A stretch of 64,000 nt of DNA from Aquatica leii (Eukaryota; Arthropoda; Insecta; Coleoptera; Lampyridae), in contig CM069432.1 of NCBI GenBank assembly GCA_035610365.1, positions 187,473,027-187,537,026 of the forward strand, given 5' to 3'. The position numbers and the translations under genes are program-made. Under the pieces are notes generated by a model that was not told the origin of the DNA, made no database searches, and saw only the letters and a list, made by a program, of their open reading frames with translations. Of the stretch, positions 21,467 to 34,640 are shown one piece after another; position 1 is the stretch's first letter; each line of letters begins with the position of its first letter.

Positions 21467-22470
21467 TACTGGTATACTATTGGCGGCAAAATTTAAATTA
21501 TAAATTATTGAATGACTAAAAAACAATCACTTAAATAAATTTAACAAATATAATACATATATATAATAAATAATGTTTTATGTATCCAGATTTTATATAT
21601 TTTAATAATATTTTCATAATCATCACAAAAAAATGTTTTTTACTCATAATTTTAAAAATGTTTTAATAATATTACAAATATTTTTGCTGCAATCACTCAA
21701 GCATTTTTTAATATTTTTAAATAATTGTGTGTTGTGTGGGTATGTATTTAGTGGCTGTTATATAAAAAATAAAACAATAATGCGGTTTATTGCTTTTCAA
21801 TATGTTTTTGTACGATTGAATTTATTTCAATTAAACCAGAAAATATATTTGAATAACCAATTTAATTAGTTAAACAAATATTATTATATAGTTTGAGAAT
21901 ATCTACTTCTACTTTTTGATAGACCACTCCATTTAATTAACAAGTATGATAATATAAAACATGCGTTATAAATGAATTTCTTACTTTTATTTTTGTTATG
22001 GCTAACATCAATTGTGAGTTATTATTCCTAGCTCCAGCGTGTCTCCTTAAAACGTGATTTTTATATAAAGTTAAGTTATTAATCTAACATAACATATAAA
22101 TTAATATTTTTCTAAAAACAGGTAACTTTATTTTGAATTGTATTAAAAATTGTACATTTGAATATATCACCGTTAAAATTTGTGTGAGGATTATTCTACT
22201 TGATTTAAACTATGTTTTGTGAAATTTTCGTATCAAGTAAGTACATAAATACGAATATGTAAACAATTTGGAAACGCGGAGTACGAAGCAAGTAGGATTT
22301 GTTAAGTCGTCTATCTTTTCTAAAGTGTATAAATTTTTTTTTAGATAGATCGAGCTTTGTAAATACGTTTTTTCTCTAAAAATTAGTTTTGTAAATATAG
22401 CTGTGATAACTAAGCTATGATAAATTGGCCAAATTAAAACTCAAGATTTTAAGCAAGCTATCCACATTTT
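21467..22470. other. AT-rich stretch, no gene seen
   Basis: No recognised element. The ORF at 21633-21869 plus is Phe/Leu/Asn-rich low complexity. Confidence 0.4.
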
Positions 22471-22473
22471 TCT

Positions 22474-23077
22474 ATTTTAGTTGTGGATAAGTCAATAATT
22501 CTTTTCAAGGAAAGATCGTCTCTAAATCAATATGTGTCGATAAAGCCGGTGAAACATGGCTACAAGAATTGGTATTTCACTGACTCTACAACCGAATACA
22601 TTTACCATTTTGACATGTATACAGAATGTCAATTTGACAAAAGTATTGAAAAAAAAATGCTGCATGGTAGCACATTCGGTACATTTTCACTTTTTTTGTG
22701 TGATAAAAGTTACACTAAAAAATAAAATTCATGCCGTCGCTATCGTGAGGGTTGGAAAAACTTTTATAAAAAGAAAAACATCAATTGTATTGTTAATAAA
22801 CCAAAAATGTAAGTAATTTCATTTCACCTAGAGAAACGACAAAATTTTAAAGGAAGCGTAGAGACGGAACAAAAGTAAATAAATACCATAGGTCACAAAT
22901 CAACTAAATGGTGGCACATAATTTTTTATTATTTGGTAGATATGACTATTATAAATTTGTTTGTGATAAACCACAAAAAATGGACCAACTTACCTTTAGA
23001 ATCAATTTAGTCAGAAAGCTTATAGCAAATTTCACATCAAGAAAAGAATTAAATACATTTGCACGTTTTGTGACATA
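22474..23077 (+). pseudogene. piggyBac-type transposase remnant
   Basis: A first piece codes VDKSIILFKERSSLNQYVS and KPVKHGYKNWYFTDSTTEYI, the PVDE-x-M-x-x-FKGRS and KPIKRG-Y-K-W region of piggyBac-like transposases (DDE_Tnp_1_7). The first catalytic Asp is present in VDK. After a gap with frameshifts near 22720-22890, a second piece at about 22890-23075 codes STKWWHIIFYYLVDM and FRINLVRKLIANF, matching the C-terminal K-K-W-W-H-R-x-F-F and F-R-x-x-L-V regions. Most of the core is lost. Confidence 0.75.
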
Positions 23078-23079
23078 TA

Positions 23080-24014
23080 TCTTTGTGTTATAACGTGCTT
23101 TAAAACATTCCACGATTTGTAATAGCGTTTAGATTTATTTTATTAATTTTTGTTTTCAATACTTTTGTAAAATTTAATATAATAATAATAATAATAATTG
23201 TTTTTTCAATAAATAAATCAGAATTTCGGTACATATTTTGTTTATACATATTTTTCCAAAAGTGTACCAACGGGCAGTAAGAATTATGATTTCCGCCACC
23301 TCTAAATTAAAAAATTAAATAACTTAATTTTTTTTTATTATTCTGTGTCTTTAGTAAACTATTTTTTTAATTGACTAAAATGGTGTTGTTATTCTGTAGA
23401 TTTAAACGTTGACTGACAATTAGTACTTACTACAAACTTTATATACTACACACACACAAATTACTGTGTTAACTTTGCAAACTTCTTGTTAAAATTTTAG
23501 GATTAGGCCGAGAAACCAATAAAGTCGTGTCATCTGAAAATATCGCGAGTGTAGTTAAACGTGTTTCTGGTATATCGGCTGTATAGGTACGTTAGATATA
23601 GAACTAAACCAAAAACGTTTGTTTGTAGTACCCTAGCTTTTATAGAAAGTAGTTCACCTAATTTATCATGTTGTAATAAATGCACCTATATATATATAGT
23701 TGATATAACTAAATGCAGTTTTTAACTGCTTAATGTCCGTTTTTTGATTTTTTAGTTTTTTTTATTAGTGTTTTTACTCTTTTTGATATCAACTTTACAA
23801 ATACCTTTGACATAGCGTGATGTAAGCTTATTGGTCTGTATAATCATTTCAAAAAAAATTTTCTCTACAACGTTTGTTATTTTTCAATATTTTAAGTTTA
23901 ATATTTGTGTTACGTAATTTTTTTTAAACTTTTGTTAATTTTTATCATGTGTACTCAATATGTGAATTGTATAATGCGTTTACAATAATTGCTCTTAATA
24001 AAAGTTGTTTTTGT
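23080..24014. other. AT-rich stretch, no gene seen
   Basis: No exon or element end recognised; contains a short AAT microsatellite at about 23180. Confidence 0.4.
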
Positions 24015-24473
24015 GTTGCCAACGTCGCAAACGTCAATATTCGTTCGTTAGTGTAGTTACGTAATGAACGAAAAAAGCTCTAGGGTGGCAAAATGAGAAC
24101 TAGGAATCCACATAAAATTAAGTGTTCAAAGTCAATTAATATATTAGAACGAGTATGCGACAGGTGGAAAAATCATTTTAAAAATCATGAAATTCAGTTA
24201 AAATTTAAGAAAAACGATGTTAAAGTTAATGTCAAATTTGACAGATTTAGTAATAAATGTAGTACCAACATTATATTTTTGTTGATTTTTTTATTTTTTC
24301 AAAAAATAATGTAAACTTATAAAAGGCAACACAAAAAATAATGTATATTACTCTCGTCGAAAGAATCATAGCATAACTCACTCATATTCAACGCTCGGCC
24401 GTGCGGCCTCGCGTCGCATTAACGTTCGTTATGCTATTTCTTACTTTCGACTCTTGTTACGTAAACTACTATT
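24015..24473. repeat. dispersed MITE-like repeat, copy 2
   Basis: Same family as 4635-4878 (GCCAACGTCGCAAACGTCAA at the left, CGCTCGGCCGTGCGGCCTCG near the right), with about 200 bp more between GTATGCGACAGGT and the right part. The right part is a hairpin: ATAGCATAAC (24368-24377) pairs with GTTATGCTAT (24428-24437) around a CpG-rich loop. The ORF at 24093-24314 lies inside it and is probably chance. Confidence 0.6.
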
Positions 24474-27400
24474 GTTCTTATGTATTTAATTACTATACTA
24501 TTGTTTAGTAATCAGTAATGTATGTTGTCTATCTACAAATAAATATTTTTTTATTTTTACATTTTGTAAGACATTGATACAAAATTTAAAACATTTTAAT
24601 TTTTGACAGAACTCTATTAAAGACAAATACTGTGCGACCACGTAAATGTGAATTTTTTTAATTGATGTTTACTTCATTAAATATTGAGTATATTGACAAT
24701 AATAATATCATTGTTGAATTGAAATTTAAGTGTTTTATCTACTTTTCAAAGTATATATTGACTTACCTTGAAACAAGAAAACGTCACTGCTTGCGTTTAT
24801 CTATAGAGATTCAAAGCATACACTTTTTCAGAACCTTTGACATGTTTAATTACTTAATTAAAACTAAACTAACTATTTTGTAACAAATTTTTAATTTTCT
24901 AAATAATTACTGCTTACTTAATAATTTCACAGACTAAACTTTATGCTACGTTTAACCTGTCAATGCGTGTTTTTCAGTTCTTACCTGTTTATTTTCGGTT
25001 TTTGTACTTTTTTTATAATAACAGTAAGAAATAGTTTTCTAATGTGTATTATTATATAAGAATTAAATTTTTTTATTTTAATGACTCATTTATAAAGTAA
25101 ATAAACAAACTTTAATGTAATTTATACATTAAAAGTAAGTAAATACGTTATTTTGTTGTACAAATATTTCCAATTAACCAAAACGTTATACAATTATTTT
25201 ACAGTTAAAAAAATTATATTTTTAAAATCATGTAAATACAATTATTTTATAAACTGTATATGTTTGTTTATTTTTTTTGTCATTACAAAATTTAGGTTAT
25301 GATAACTGATTTTTACTATTAAATAATTACCTTAAAATTTACATTAACAAGTGGAAATTCAAATTGATTATATGGTTCGATTTACATTAGTTAAAATACT
25401 ATTTGATTTTCTATAAAAAACACTCTTAGTTAAATGCATTTCATCAGCGAAATTATTATCGTTTTAACTAACATAACTTTAAGTGCATTGACTGATACTT
25501 GTAATATTGCAGAACACCTTAATGACATAACAACAAGCACTATCACAAAACATATAAAAAAAACGAACTGTAATTACCTCAGGATGGACAAGAAAATTGG
25601 TTAATCGTTATTTTTACAACCTCTTCGTAATATTAATGTTTGCTATATAAGCTGAAGTAATTGTAACAAATTATTTAATACTTCTTACATGTATACTTCA
25701 CTCTAAGAGATCCTTTACAACCATTGCATAAGTTCAATAATTAGTCAATAGCATTAGAACATAAAAAATTAAAGATATGATTCAGTAAAAACATAAAAAA
25801 TTAACATACCTAATTAGGACTTAATTAGATGTATGTTTTTTGTAGTTTAAATTTGTCTTAACATTTTTATCGTGATGTCATTATCCTCTTATTTCATAAT
25901 TTAACTAAACTATTTAGAAAGCATAGAAAAAAGTAATATTTTCAAGAAGGTTACTTTTTTAGGATTTTTATTTTTATAAAAATATTTATAGTGGTTAATG
26001 TATTAATCACGATGTTTTGCAAAGAAAAAATTCCCATTAAAACTTAAAAAATCACTTAAATGTACATTAGCATAAGTTGTTAAATAAGATCATTTAATCA
26101 ATTAATATATACGTTTATTTCTGGTTTAAAAACCACATTAAGTAGGTTAGAACTTTCACACTTTGACTCTTTGTTTCCTATTAGTAAATTTCTTAAAACA
26201 AATTAAAAAATAATTTTCAAAATTTTCTTTCTGCTGAAAAAAGGAATTAGGTAGATTATATAAAACTGAAAGCGTGATGTATCCGCATTGATTAAATTAT
26301 GCAATATACATGTTATAGATAGATAGAAGAAATTACTGCTTAAGGTCATTAATAATGTATTACTTAAATTTTTATTTATATGTATAAAATGTTATAGCAG
26401 ATTGAATAAGTTAATTTTTGTTTTATTTTAGTGACTAAAACCGCATGCAGTGTAATACCATAAGACTACGTTTTTGGTGACTTTTATTTTTCTTTTGTAA
26501 TAAAAAGAATGCTCAAAATTAAGCAATTATATTTTTATTTGTTTTATAGACAATACGTAAACTTTCTTAATGCAAAAACTAACTTAATTTAGAAATATTT
26601 ATGTGCACATTGTGCAATTTATAAATTTTCTAATTTTATATAGATGCATTCGGTAAAACTGTAATTTTTAAATTTAAAGCATATTTGTTTTTATCTTTTA
26701 TTAAACATAATTACATACATATATACATATGTATATAATATCTAATCAATTTAAATTAAATTAAAGCTAAAAATATTGCGTTAGATATACATTTAATACA
26801 AGATTTATTTTTATAAAACTGCAATATAAGGTTAATTTAACTGAGATTTTATGATTTTCGATTAAACTGTTTTATACTAAAGTTTTGCAATTTTTTTTGT
26901 TTTTTCAACTTGTACTTTTTATTTATGATTGTTTTTAATTATAATTAACGTCTGATTTATATTTTAAACTGATGCAAATAAAGATAATGTATAAAATTTA
27001 AAACCAAACATTTAAAAAATTACGAGAAGATTCTGTGTTTTCGTAATTTAGTTACAAACCGCTACAATAAAACTTTAATTTTAGTTACAATTATTTAAAA
27101 TGAAAATTAATAAAGCATCAATCTTATTATTGACAAAACAGTCAAATACAATTTCTACAATGTATTTTTTTTTAAATTAAATTCTTACATTTTAAATGCA
27201 AAATTTACAATTTTGAATTAATTGGATTGTTTTTTAGAAAATGGTTTATGCTTAAAAGTAAAGTAAGTAAATAATTTATAGTATAGTACGACAATTAATC
27301 TTATTCATCTATATTTAGCACAAACAAATACATGAAAAAGATTTTAACATAAAGGTTACCGTGTTTTTCATACATAAACCAGTTTATATACATATTCTCT

Positions 27401-28227
27401 TAGTAAGGGCTTTTTTACCTTTGTTTTTCTTTATTTTAAAACAATTAAACAACAATTTCTTACTTTTTTGTTTACACGTTTTAATGACATTTAATGTTAT
27501 GTATGTTAATTTTCGGTTTATACGTACGATACTTTATTAATTATACGTACATGTAGTTTATAAATAACCAAAGCCGGTAATATTAAAATAAGGTCTTAAT
27601 TTAACAAAACAAAAAAGACTTTTTTTGTATATAGTATTTGTACTGGTTTCATAGCCAAAAATTACTCAAACATCTATTTTCTATAATCAATAGCAAACCA
27701 TTTCTTTATTTGCGCGTGTAAAATATTACAATTATTTTTTAGTCTAGCTTCTGGCCTATCGGAACATTAATACAAATAATCAGTAAAAATGGAAATGTTA
27801 CAAAATTTTATTAAATAAAAGGAGTTACTCAAAAATTCACAAAATTATTGTATACAATACATTTTGTTATAGAAAAGTCAATAATAAGTTAACGCATTAT
27901 TGTTTGGTCCCAAGCTTTGCGAAAACGATTAAATGATTTGCTACAATACACTATGAAAAAGGTAGACTACTTTTATACACGGTTGAATTAAATTTGTTTT
28001 TGTGTTAATACTTTATTGTTATTTATATTGAAGCCGTATCAAGAAAAAATAAGATGCAAACAAGTGAAAAATATGAACAAAAGCGTACTCCGTACAACAT
28101 AAATTAGCTGTATTGAGATTGTAGACCAAGTACTCAATCAATCAACTTTCTTAAATTACAAAACCTATACATATTGAAAAATATAGAACTTAATAACTAT
28201 TTTTTAAATAAAGCCAAAATTAAAAAT
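24474..28227. other. long AT-rich stretch, no gene seen
   Basis: About 3.7 kb with no convincing exon, tRNA or transposon coding sequence. ORFs such as 24662-24883 show no motif. Either intergenic or part of a large intron. Confidence 0.45.
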
Positions 28228-29070
28228 CTGGTGTGGTTACCACACGACTTTCTTATAAGGAATGATGAATGAATGTCTGCATATGTTTTTAACGTTATGT
28301 TGTCATAAAACTACTTTGAAATGATATATACACGTTTATATTGACTTCCTAGCATGCTACAGTTTTTTTGAAATTTTTTTCCTTGATTTCATTAAGATAT
28401 AACCAAAATATGGCAAATTGAGCTTATGTTGTCATATCGACTAACCCCTATATTTGTGCGCCTCGATATTGTTTTCCTTTTCAATAAACCAGTAAACATT
28501 ATTATTTTTAACGTATCTTGGTTTCCCTTCAAGATATGGAATATTTTTCTTAAAAAATCGTCGCAGGCACGATTCGAACCTCGACTATATTTGTAAACTT
28601 ATTTTAAATTATAAATAAAATATCTGATAAACTGTTAATGTTAAAAAAATTTTTATTTGAATAAATTGTTAGGAAGAATTATCGCTATAAGAAACTGTAA
28701 AAATATTTCGAATAATTTACATACGTACAAAATTATATAAAAAAAAAACTGTTTAAAATCTTGGATACATCCACTTTCGGTTTTTTTATCAGACCCCTCT
28801 TTTGATAAAACCGAGAGAATATGATAAACCGACTCCATACCAAATTCCAATTTTCTACGACTTTTAGTTCAAGAGTTATCGTGAGTACATCGTTACATCA
28901 ATAAGGTATAATATAAATACCCATTGCGTTACACAAACGCAGACACACGCACAAACGCCCAACATTTTCAAAATCAAAAATACATTTTTTTGATTTAGGA
29001 GAAACGTAAAATTATGCAAAAAAAACTTTTTGAAAAAAATTGCGATAGTTATATTCTCCTTATAGGAAAG
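28228..29070. repeat. dispersed repeat family R, copy 1
   Basis: Begins CTGGTGTGGTTACCACACGA, a near palindrome followed by CTTTCTTATAAGG, and ends CTCCTTATAGGAAAGT, so the ends are short inverted repeats. It is similar over its whole length to 36834-37585 in the same orientation; parts recur at 61540-61800 in reverse. On the reverse strand GGTTCGAATCGTGCC (about 28566-28580) looks like a tRNA-type B box. Non-coding, class unknown. Confidence 0.65.
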
Positions 29071-29478
29071 TTAAAACACAAACAAGTACATAGTATAAGT
29101 ACAAGTACACTGATACTAACAACCTTAGTACAGTTTATAATAACCTTATCTCAAAAATTTCCTAGACCTTGGGTATGTTCTGGGTTATCTTTGCATTGCT
29201 CATATTTTATATCACACAACCATAAAATTGTTTGTAAGTAATTTAGTTGTAGAGGTTTCGTGTATTTTTACATTAATTGTTCTTTGTTTTTTGTTATTTA
29301 TTAATTTTATATTTATGACGTTGTTTGCGGACCAGTCTACTTTGTATTTGTTTTCCGTAAGTAATCATCTATAATTATAAAACAGCATTTATAATAAGTA
29401 GAAGAATAGTTTGTAGCTCTCACCGGATTGTAACTGCCTTTTTACTTATGTTGTTTTCTTTTTAATAAATTCAGTTGG

Positions 29479-29517
29479 CCTGAAGAAGTGGACACAACCG
29501 TTCCACGAAACGTCGCC
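29479..29517 (+). ncRNA. hammerhead-ribozyme-like motif
   Basis: CCTGAAGAAGTGG, then a loop, then CCACGAAACGTCGCC. This gives the CUGANGA box, a GTGG/CCAC stem II and the GAAAC box of hammerhead ribozymes. Such motifs are known in Penelope-like elements and other non-autonomous retroelements. Stem I and III pairing is short and was not proven. The surrounding 200-300 bp resembles 43660-43930. Confidence 0.45.
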
Positions 29518-29659
29518 ATAAGAAAACTCATTAAGTAGTTTTTATAGCCACTCCTAACATAAAGGGTTTACCAATCTTAGTTGAACTACGCATTAGGAGG
29601 TATAAAACACTTTTCTTAACATATATATACTGAAACACTTAGCAAATAAAGAACTAGAA

Positions 29660-31185
29660 AAAAAATAGGGAAAATGGTGGCACTATTCGTAGATCTAAAA
29701 GCTGCTTTTGACAAAGTGAATAGGGAAAAGCTGTGGGAATACATAAAGAGAAAAAAATCAGTGAAAGATTAATACAAAGAATAGAGGAAATCTACGAAGA
29801 AACGAGGAGTAGGGTTAAAGTGAATGGGGAAGAGAGCCAGACATTCATTACAAAAAAAGGGTTGAGACAGGGATGTCCACTGAGCCCAAGCCTGTTCTCA
29901 GTTTATACGGGGGATCTGGAAGAGGCAATGAGAGGACAACAGACAGGAGGGATAGTGGTAGGGAAAGCGAAGGTATGGTCGTTGGCGTATGCGGATGACA
30001 ACGTGTTGGTGGCTAAAGAGGAAAAAGAAATGAAAGAGATGAAAACGCTAGAAAAATACATGAAAAAAAAAAGAAATGGAAGTAAACACGGAGAAAACAA
30101 AGATAATGATATTTAGAAAAGGAGGGGGGAAAAGAAAAAGAGAGGAGTGGATATGGAGTGATGAGGAAGTGCAACATACGTGGGCTACACGATGAAACAG
30201 GTAATAAAGAGGGAGAACACATAAAGGAAAGGGTGAAGAAAGGAAACAGGTTAATAGGACAAGTGTGGGGTGTGGGGGAAAGAGTATTTGAGATGGATAT
30301 AGAAAAAAGAAAGTTGTTGTTTGAAAAACTAATAAAGGGGGTTGAGGGAGGTAGAGAGGCTACAGGAAAAATACTGGAGATGGGTTTTAGGACTGGATAG
30401 AGATAGACCGGAGTATATTGTGAGGGAGGAGGTACAGATAGCAAAAATAAGAGTAGAGACAGAAAAAAAAACCATAAAATACGAGGAAGAACTGAGGGAA
30501 AGAACAGATTGCAAAATACTGCAAGAATGTTGGAAAGAGATAAAGAGAGGGAAAGTGAAGTACGGGCAGGAGGGCAGAGAAGAGTATTACAAAAAAAACG
30601 GGTACGCGAGAGAAGAAGTGGAGAGATTAAGAGAAGAGGGAGTAGGGGTAAGGAAAGAAATAATAAGGAAAGATAGAGACATCGAAAAACAAGAAAGATG
30701 GAAAAAGATAAAAGAAGGCAGATATAATAGGAATTATAAAGATATCAAGGGTGAAGGAGTGCCGGAATATTTAAAAGATAGAAAGAATAAAAGCAACAAA
30801 AAGAAAAAAATGATAGCAAGGTTCAGATGTGGCAACGAGGAGTTAAGGAACAAATATTGGAAAGAAGAACCAGAAAAGGTGTGCAGGCTATGTGGAGAAG
30901 AGACGGAGGACCTTAACCACATGAGACAGAAATGCAGGGAACTAAGAGAAGAGGTGATGAAAATAGAGGAAATCTTAGATGAAAACGGAAAAGGAGCGGA
31001 GTGGATGGAAGAAGTATGGAGAAGGAGGAAAAAGTTAAGGGGAGAGGAGGGATAAGAAAATGTATTTAAAAAAAAAAAGTAAATAGAATGTAAATGTAAA
31101 TGTAAATGTAAACATAGAATGTAGGTTGTAAATGTAGTATAGCACGAACTAATTTGTAAGCCAGAGGCAACAAATAAAGTTAAAC
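29660..31185 (+). pseudogene. 5'-truncated non-LTR retrotransposon (R1-like), RT and C-terminal CCHC
   Basis: From an ATG at 29674 the plus strand codes VALFVDLKAAFDKVNREKL (RT motif A). In another frame comes GLRQGCPLSPSLFSVY and the catalytic LAYADDNVLV box (29733-30116). The ORF at 30342-31055 is Lys/Glu/Arg-rich and ends with ARFRCGNEELRNKYW and a CCHC-like motif CRLCGEETEDLNHMRQKC, typical of the C-terminus of R1-clade LINEs. At least three frame changes occur, two of them in A runs. The 5' endonuclease part is absent. The 3' tail has GTAAAT repeats and ends near CAACAAATAAAGTT at about 31170. The strand is strongly purine-rich. Confidence 0.82.
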
Positions 31186-31461
31186 TTATATTATACAGTT
31201 ATATATATATATGCATTTGTAGATTTTTTTGTACATAATACCTACTATGTTCATTTAGCCAAAGTCTTAGGTCTGCTTTTCTACTATTAAAGCTGGGAAA
31301 TATTTTTCGGAATATTGGAAATTAATTGATGTTCTAACTAACTGTCTTAATCTGAAATTTATTTTGTTATGGTAGTCTCCAATTTTTTAAACAGATTTAA
31401 ATATTAAAAGTGCATTATTAACAAATCCATCATTAACACTAGCATGTACGATAATTAACCG

Positions 31462-31925
31462 TTAACCCTTAGATTGACATTTTAGCCTTTGATTTGATTT
31501 GTCAGCTCTTTGATAGTAAGAAGTTGTATGGAGGCTGTGAGTGTAAGTTTCATCCATATAAATGACAGAACGTCCTTCTTTACGATACTTTCTTATTGCT
31601 CGTATGTATGATACCCGTAAATTGTAAGTAGCTTCTTGCCATCTAAAAACATTAATATTTAAACTTTAATTCAAGTTTAAGAATTATTACTTTTTACAAT
31701 ACACAATCAAAAAGAAATTTGTATTTATTTTAATAAAAGTAGAACATCAATTATGTAAATTAAAAATGTAATTATTATACCTGAATCCTAATATTTTTAT
31801 AAGTTTTCTTGGTAAGGTTTCTTTGTCAGAAACTCAAATGATATCGTTATACTTCATTTTATCGTAAATAGCCTTCAAAATAGGCGCTCGTCCATCAGTA
31901 AGATGGAAATTGTAAACTATTCTTT
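31462..31925 (-). pseudogene. DDE transposase-like gene with intron, copy 1
   Basis: Minus strand. One exon (31781-31925) codes RIVYNFHLTDGRAPILKAI, then an in-frame TGA, then KETLPRKLIKILGF, ending at a GTATAA donor. The next (31462-31642, after TTTTTAG) codes WQEATYNLRVSYIRAIRKYR and RSVIYMDETYTHS, where the Asp of YMDE fits the first catalytic Asp of a DDE-type endonuclease. The phase-2 junction restores a Phe-Arg-Trp. The N-terminal helix-turn-helix and the rest of the core are missing. It belongs to the same family as 58268-59493, with an intron at the same place. Confidence 0.65.
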
Positions 31926-32995
31926 TTCAGTCCTATAGACTATAGAGTATACAAAACCATTACACGAAGTATGTTGAAGTATAATTTAAACCACCGTATG
32001 ATTATCCACTTAATAAAAAAATATATTAAAATAACTGTTTTTCAACAAATAGTAATTTTATAGGTTCGTATTTAAATTAAAAACTATAGGATGCTGTCAA
32101 ACTGCTCTTACAATACAATTTTTTTTTCTATACAATTTAGTAATAAGATAACCTAATGCACTGTCGTTTTCTGCAATATAATTAGGTTTGACAGAAAACT
32201 GTATGACCGAATTAACACAACGCTAAATTACCTCATTACGAAACTGTAGTATAAAAAAAGATAATATCTCTATTAGCATTGCCAATGCTAGATGTTTAGT
32301 AAATTTCAGTTTTAAGTAGCAACAATTTTGTCGTTCGCCGCATTCCTAACCATTCCTAACTAAATGTAAGTTCTTTATTCGCTAAATAATTTTTCTTTGT
32401 TTTCAAATAGATTCTTTTAATTTCAATTATGTTTCCTAAACTAAACGGTTTTTCACGTTTAAAAGCAAAATTTTCTAAAATGTAGACATAATCTTAATAC
32501 TATAAGTAATTCTAACTGCTTAAATATAATATTTAAACATATTTATAGGATATAAGTATCATCTACTTTTTAATACCCTAAAACAGGAATTTAATAGTTC
32601 GTCTTTCAAAGTACCGTAAATTAAATAGGTATTTTTTTATATTTGGGCTAAAATTATTAGAGCCCTTTCTTTATATGTAGTAAAGCATTGTAACGTGACG
32701 TTGCAACCCTCACTACAAGATTTTTGTATGCAGATTTAACGTGCAAAAAGGTTCGTGCTGTTATAGCCCGCAGTTTAGTAATTTTTGATCGGTAGGATGT
32801 GTACGACGTATTCTAAGTGAAACGGATCATTTGTCGTACGTAGTTTTAAAAAAAGTCGGTTTGTTAAAAAAAAACTGAAAAGTTCTTAACAATAGTGGTT
32901 ATAGTCACCGAAAACCTTGAAAATGCACATCGTTTAAGAGAATTTCACGCCGATGTAAATTTTAGAGTTTGATCATTTTCTCATGGATTAAGTTA
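31926..32995. other. stretch without a recognised gene
   Basis: AT-rich non-coding sequence between the DDE pseudogene and the Penelope-like element. No motif found. Confidence 0.4.
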
Positions 32996-34640
32996 CCTTC
33001 TTACAAATTACGATTAAAAGGGGCGTGTTTTTGATAAAGGATTAATGACCGAGAACCAAAGAAGGGATATCTCGAAACCATGATCACGATTAAAGTTATT
33101 GGGGTGTTTGATGATTTGTATGCTCTCTCGGATTTTCCTATTGAAGAAGAATGGAGATTTTGCAATCACTAAAACGTTATCAAAATTTATATTGTGACCT
33201 ATATTCAAAAAATGTTCAACAACCGCAGAGTTAGAAATATGTTTTTTTCTTATACAACGATCATGTTTGGAAATTCGTGCAATGACGGAACGATCGGTTT
33301 TACCAATGTAGACAAAATCACATAAACAAGAAATTTGGTATACACCTTGAAATGATGGTGTAGGAAATTTGTCTTTGGAAGAAAAAAGAATCTGAGAGAT
33401 TTTGCCTGTCGAGTTGAATATAGGTTTAATACCGTTCTTACAAAGAAGTTTTGCTATTTGATCTGTAACTTTCTCAATGTAGGGTAAAAAAGCTAATTTT
33501 GAACTACATTCGGAAGTAGAAATACAAGTAGACGACGATTAATAACTGCTTGAATTGCTCCCTTCATATAACCATTATTCAGCAAGGTTCTATTAAGATG
33601 ACGGAGTTTCAAGTCTAGATTCTTAGGTCGACAAATAGAAAAAGCGCGATGAACCGAAGACGCAATAATAGAACGTATTTGTGGAGAGACGAAGCATAAA
33701 GTTTTGTGCACGTATGGATGGGTTTGGTATAAGCAGAATGGCTCAGAGGTCGTCGGACTTACGAGTAATAAAAAAGTTGGGAAAAGGGAGAGAACCCTTA
33801 GTTTCGATTGCTATAGTAAATTTGATATCTAAGTTTTGATTGTAAAAATGATCACAAAACTTAAGAAAATTCGAGATGATCATGAAACCAAACAATAAAC
33901 GTGTTGTCAACATACCTAAACCATACTTTAAGTTTTAATATTAATAATTTTAAAGCAACCGTTTCAAAAAAATTCTATAAAATGGTTAGCTACAACAGGT
34001 GTTAGAGGAGAACCCATAGCATCATCAGAAACTTGTTCGTAAAATTGTTTGCAAATTGGAAGTAAGTGAAAGATAAACACTAATCAAAAAAAGAAACCAA
34101 GTTTAAGTTAGACAAATCCTTAATAGAAACTTTAGTAAAAAGTAAAAGATCAAAACTCACAAGAAAATTTTGGGGTTCAAGTTTTATGGTTTCTAAACGT
34201 TGAATAAAATGCTGAGGGTTGAGTATGTAAGAATACGTTTTACTTGTAAATTTGCCAAACATGTTAGACAGAATTTTGGTTAGCTTGTAGGTAGAAGGTT
34301 GAATAGTATCGACGATACGTCAAAAGAGAAAAAAATTTGGAGGTAGACTTGATAATTTGACTGACTTCACGTTGAACCTTCAAAATAAAAATATAAGTTA
34401 GAAGAGCATACGTTTCCTCAGACAAAAGAGAAAGGATTTTCGCAGCATAACCAATTTGGTTCAAAACGACAGTAGCGTTGCTTTTATCGTTCTAGAAAAA
34501 CAATAATATTGAGGTTCCTACGAAAATTTTTTAAAGCTAACTCTTCTTAAATGCAACCGAAATGTTGTGTTTAGGAACTTATTCAAAGATTTTGCCAGTG
34601 CGAATACGAATGGGATCTTAGATTTGGCAAAAAAGATGTA
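32996..34640 (-). pseudogene. Penelope-like element copy 1: RT and GIY-YIG endonuclease
   Basis: Minus strand, many frameshifts. RT pieces include NQIGYAAKILSLLSEETYA (34264-34464) and FLVSFDLLLFTKVSI (34080-34262, palm motif A). The palm motif C near 33900-33950 reads YVDN, so the second catalytic aspartate is changed. Then come the linker piece LNRTLLNNGYMKGAIQ (33493-33711) and, at 33014-33345, a GIY-YIG-type endonuclease with GVYQISC, FVYIGKTDRSV and KHDRCIRKKH followed by the HFLNIGHNI helix. RT plus GIY-YIG is the defining order of Penelope-like elements. It is broken and inactive. Confidence 0.85.

Noticed and set aside
24093..24314. Plus-strand ORF inside the MITE-like repeat copy 2
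   Set aside because: Lys/Asn/Phe-rich; the related copy at 4635-4878 lacks this segment; no family motif.
30013..30444. Minus-strand Ser/Pro/Phe-rich ORFs under the LINE
   Set aside because: They are antisense readings of the purine-rich LINE coding strand.
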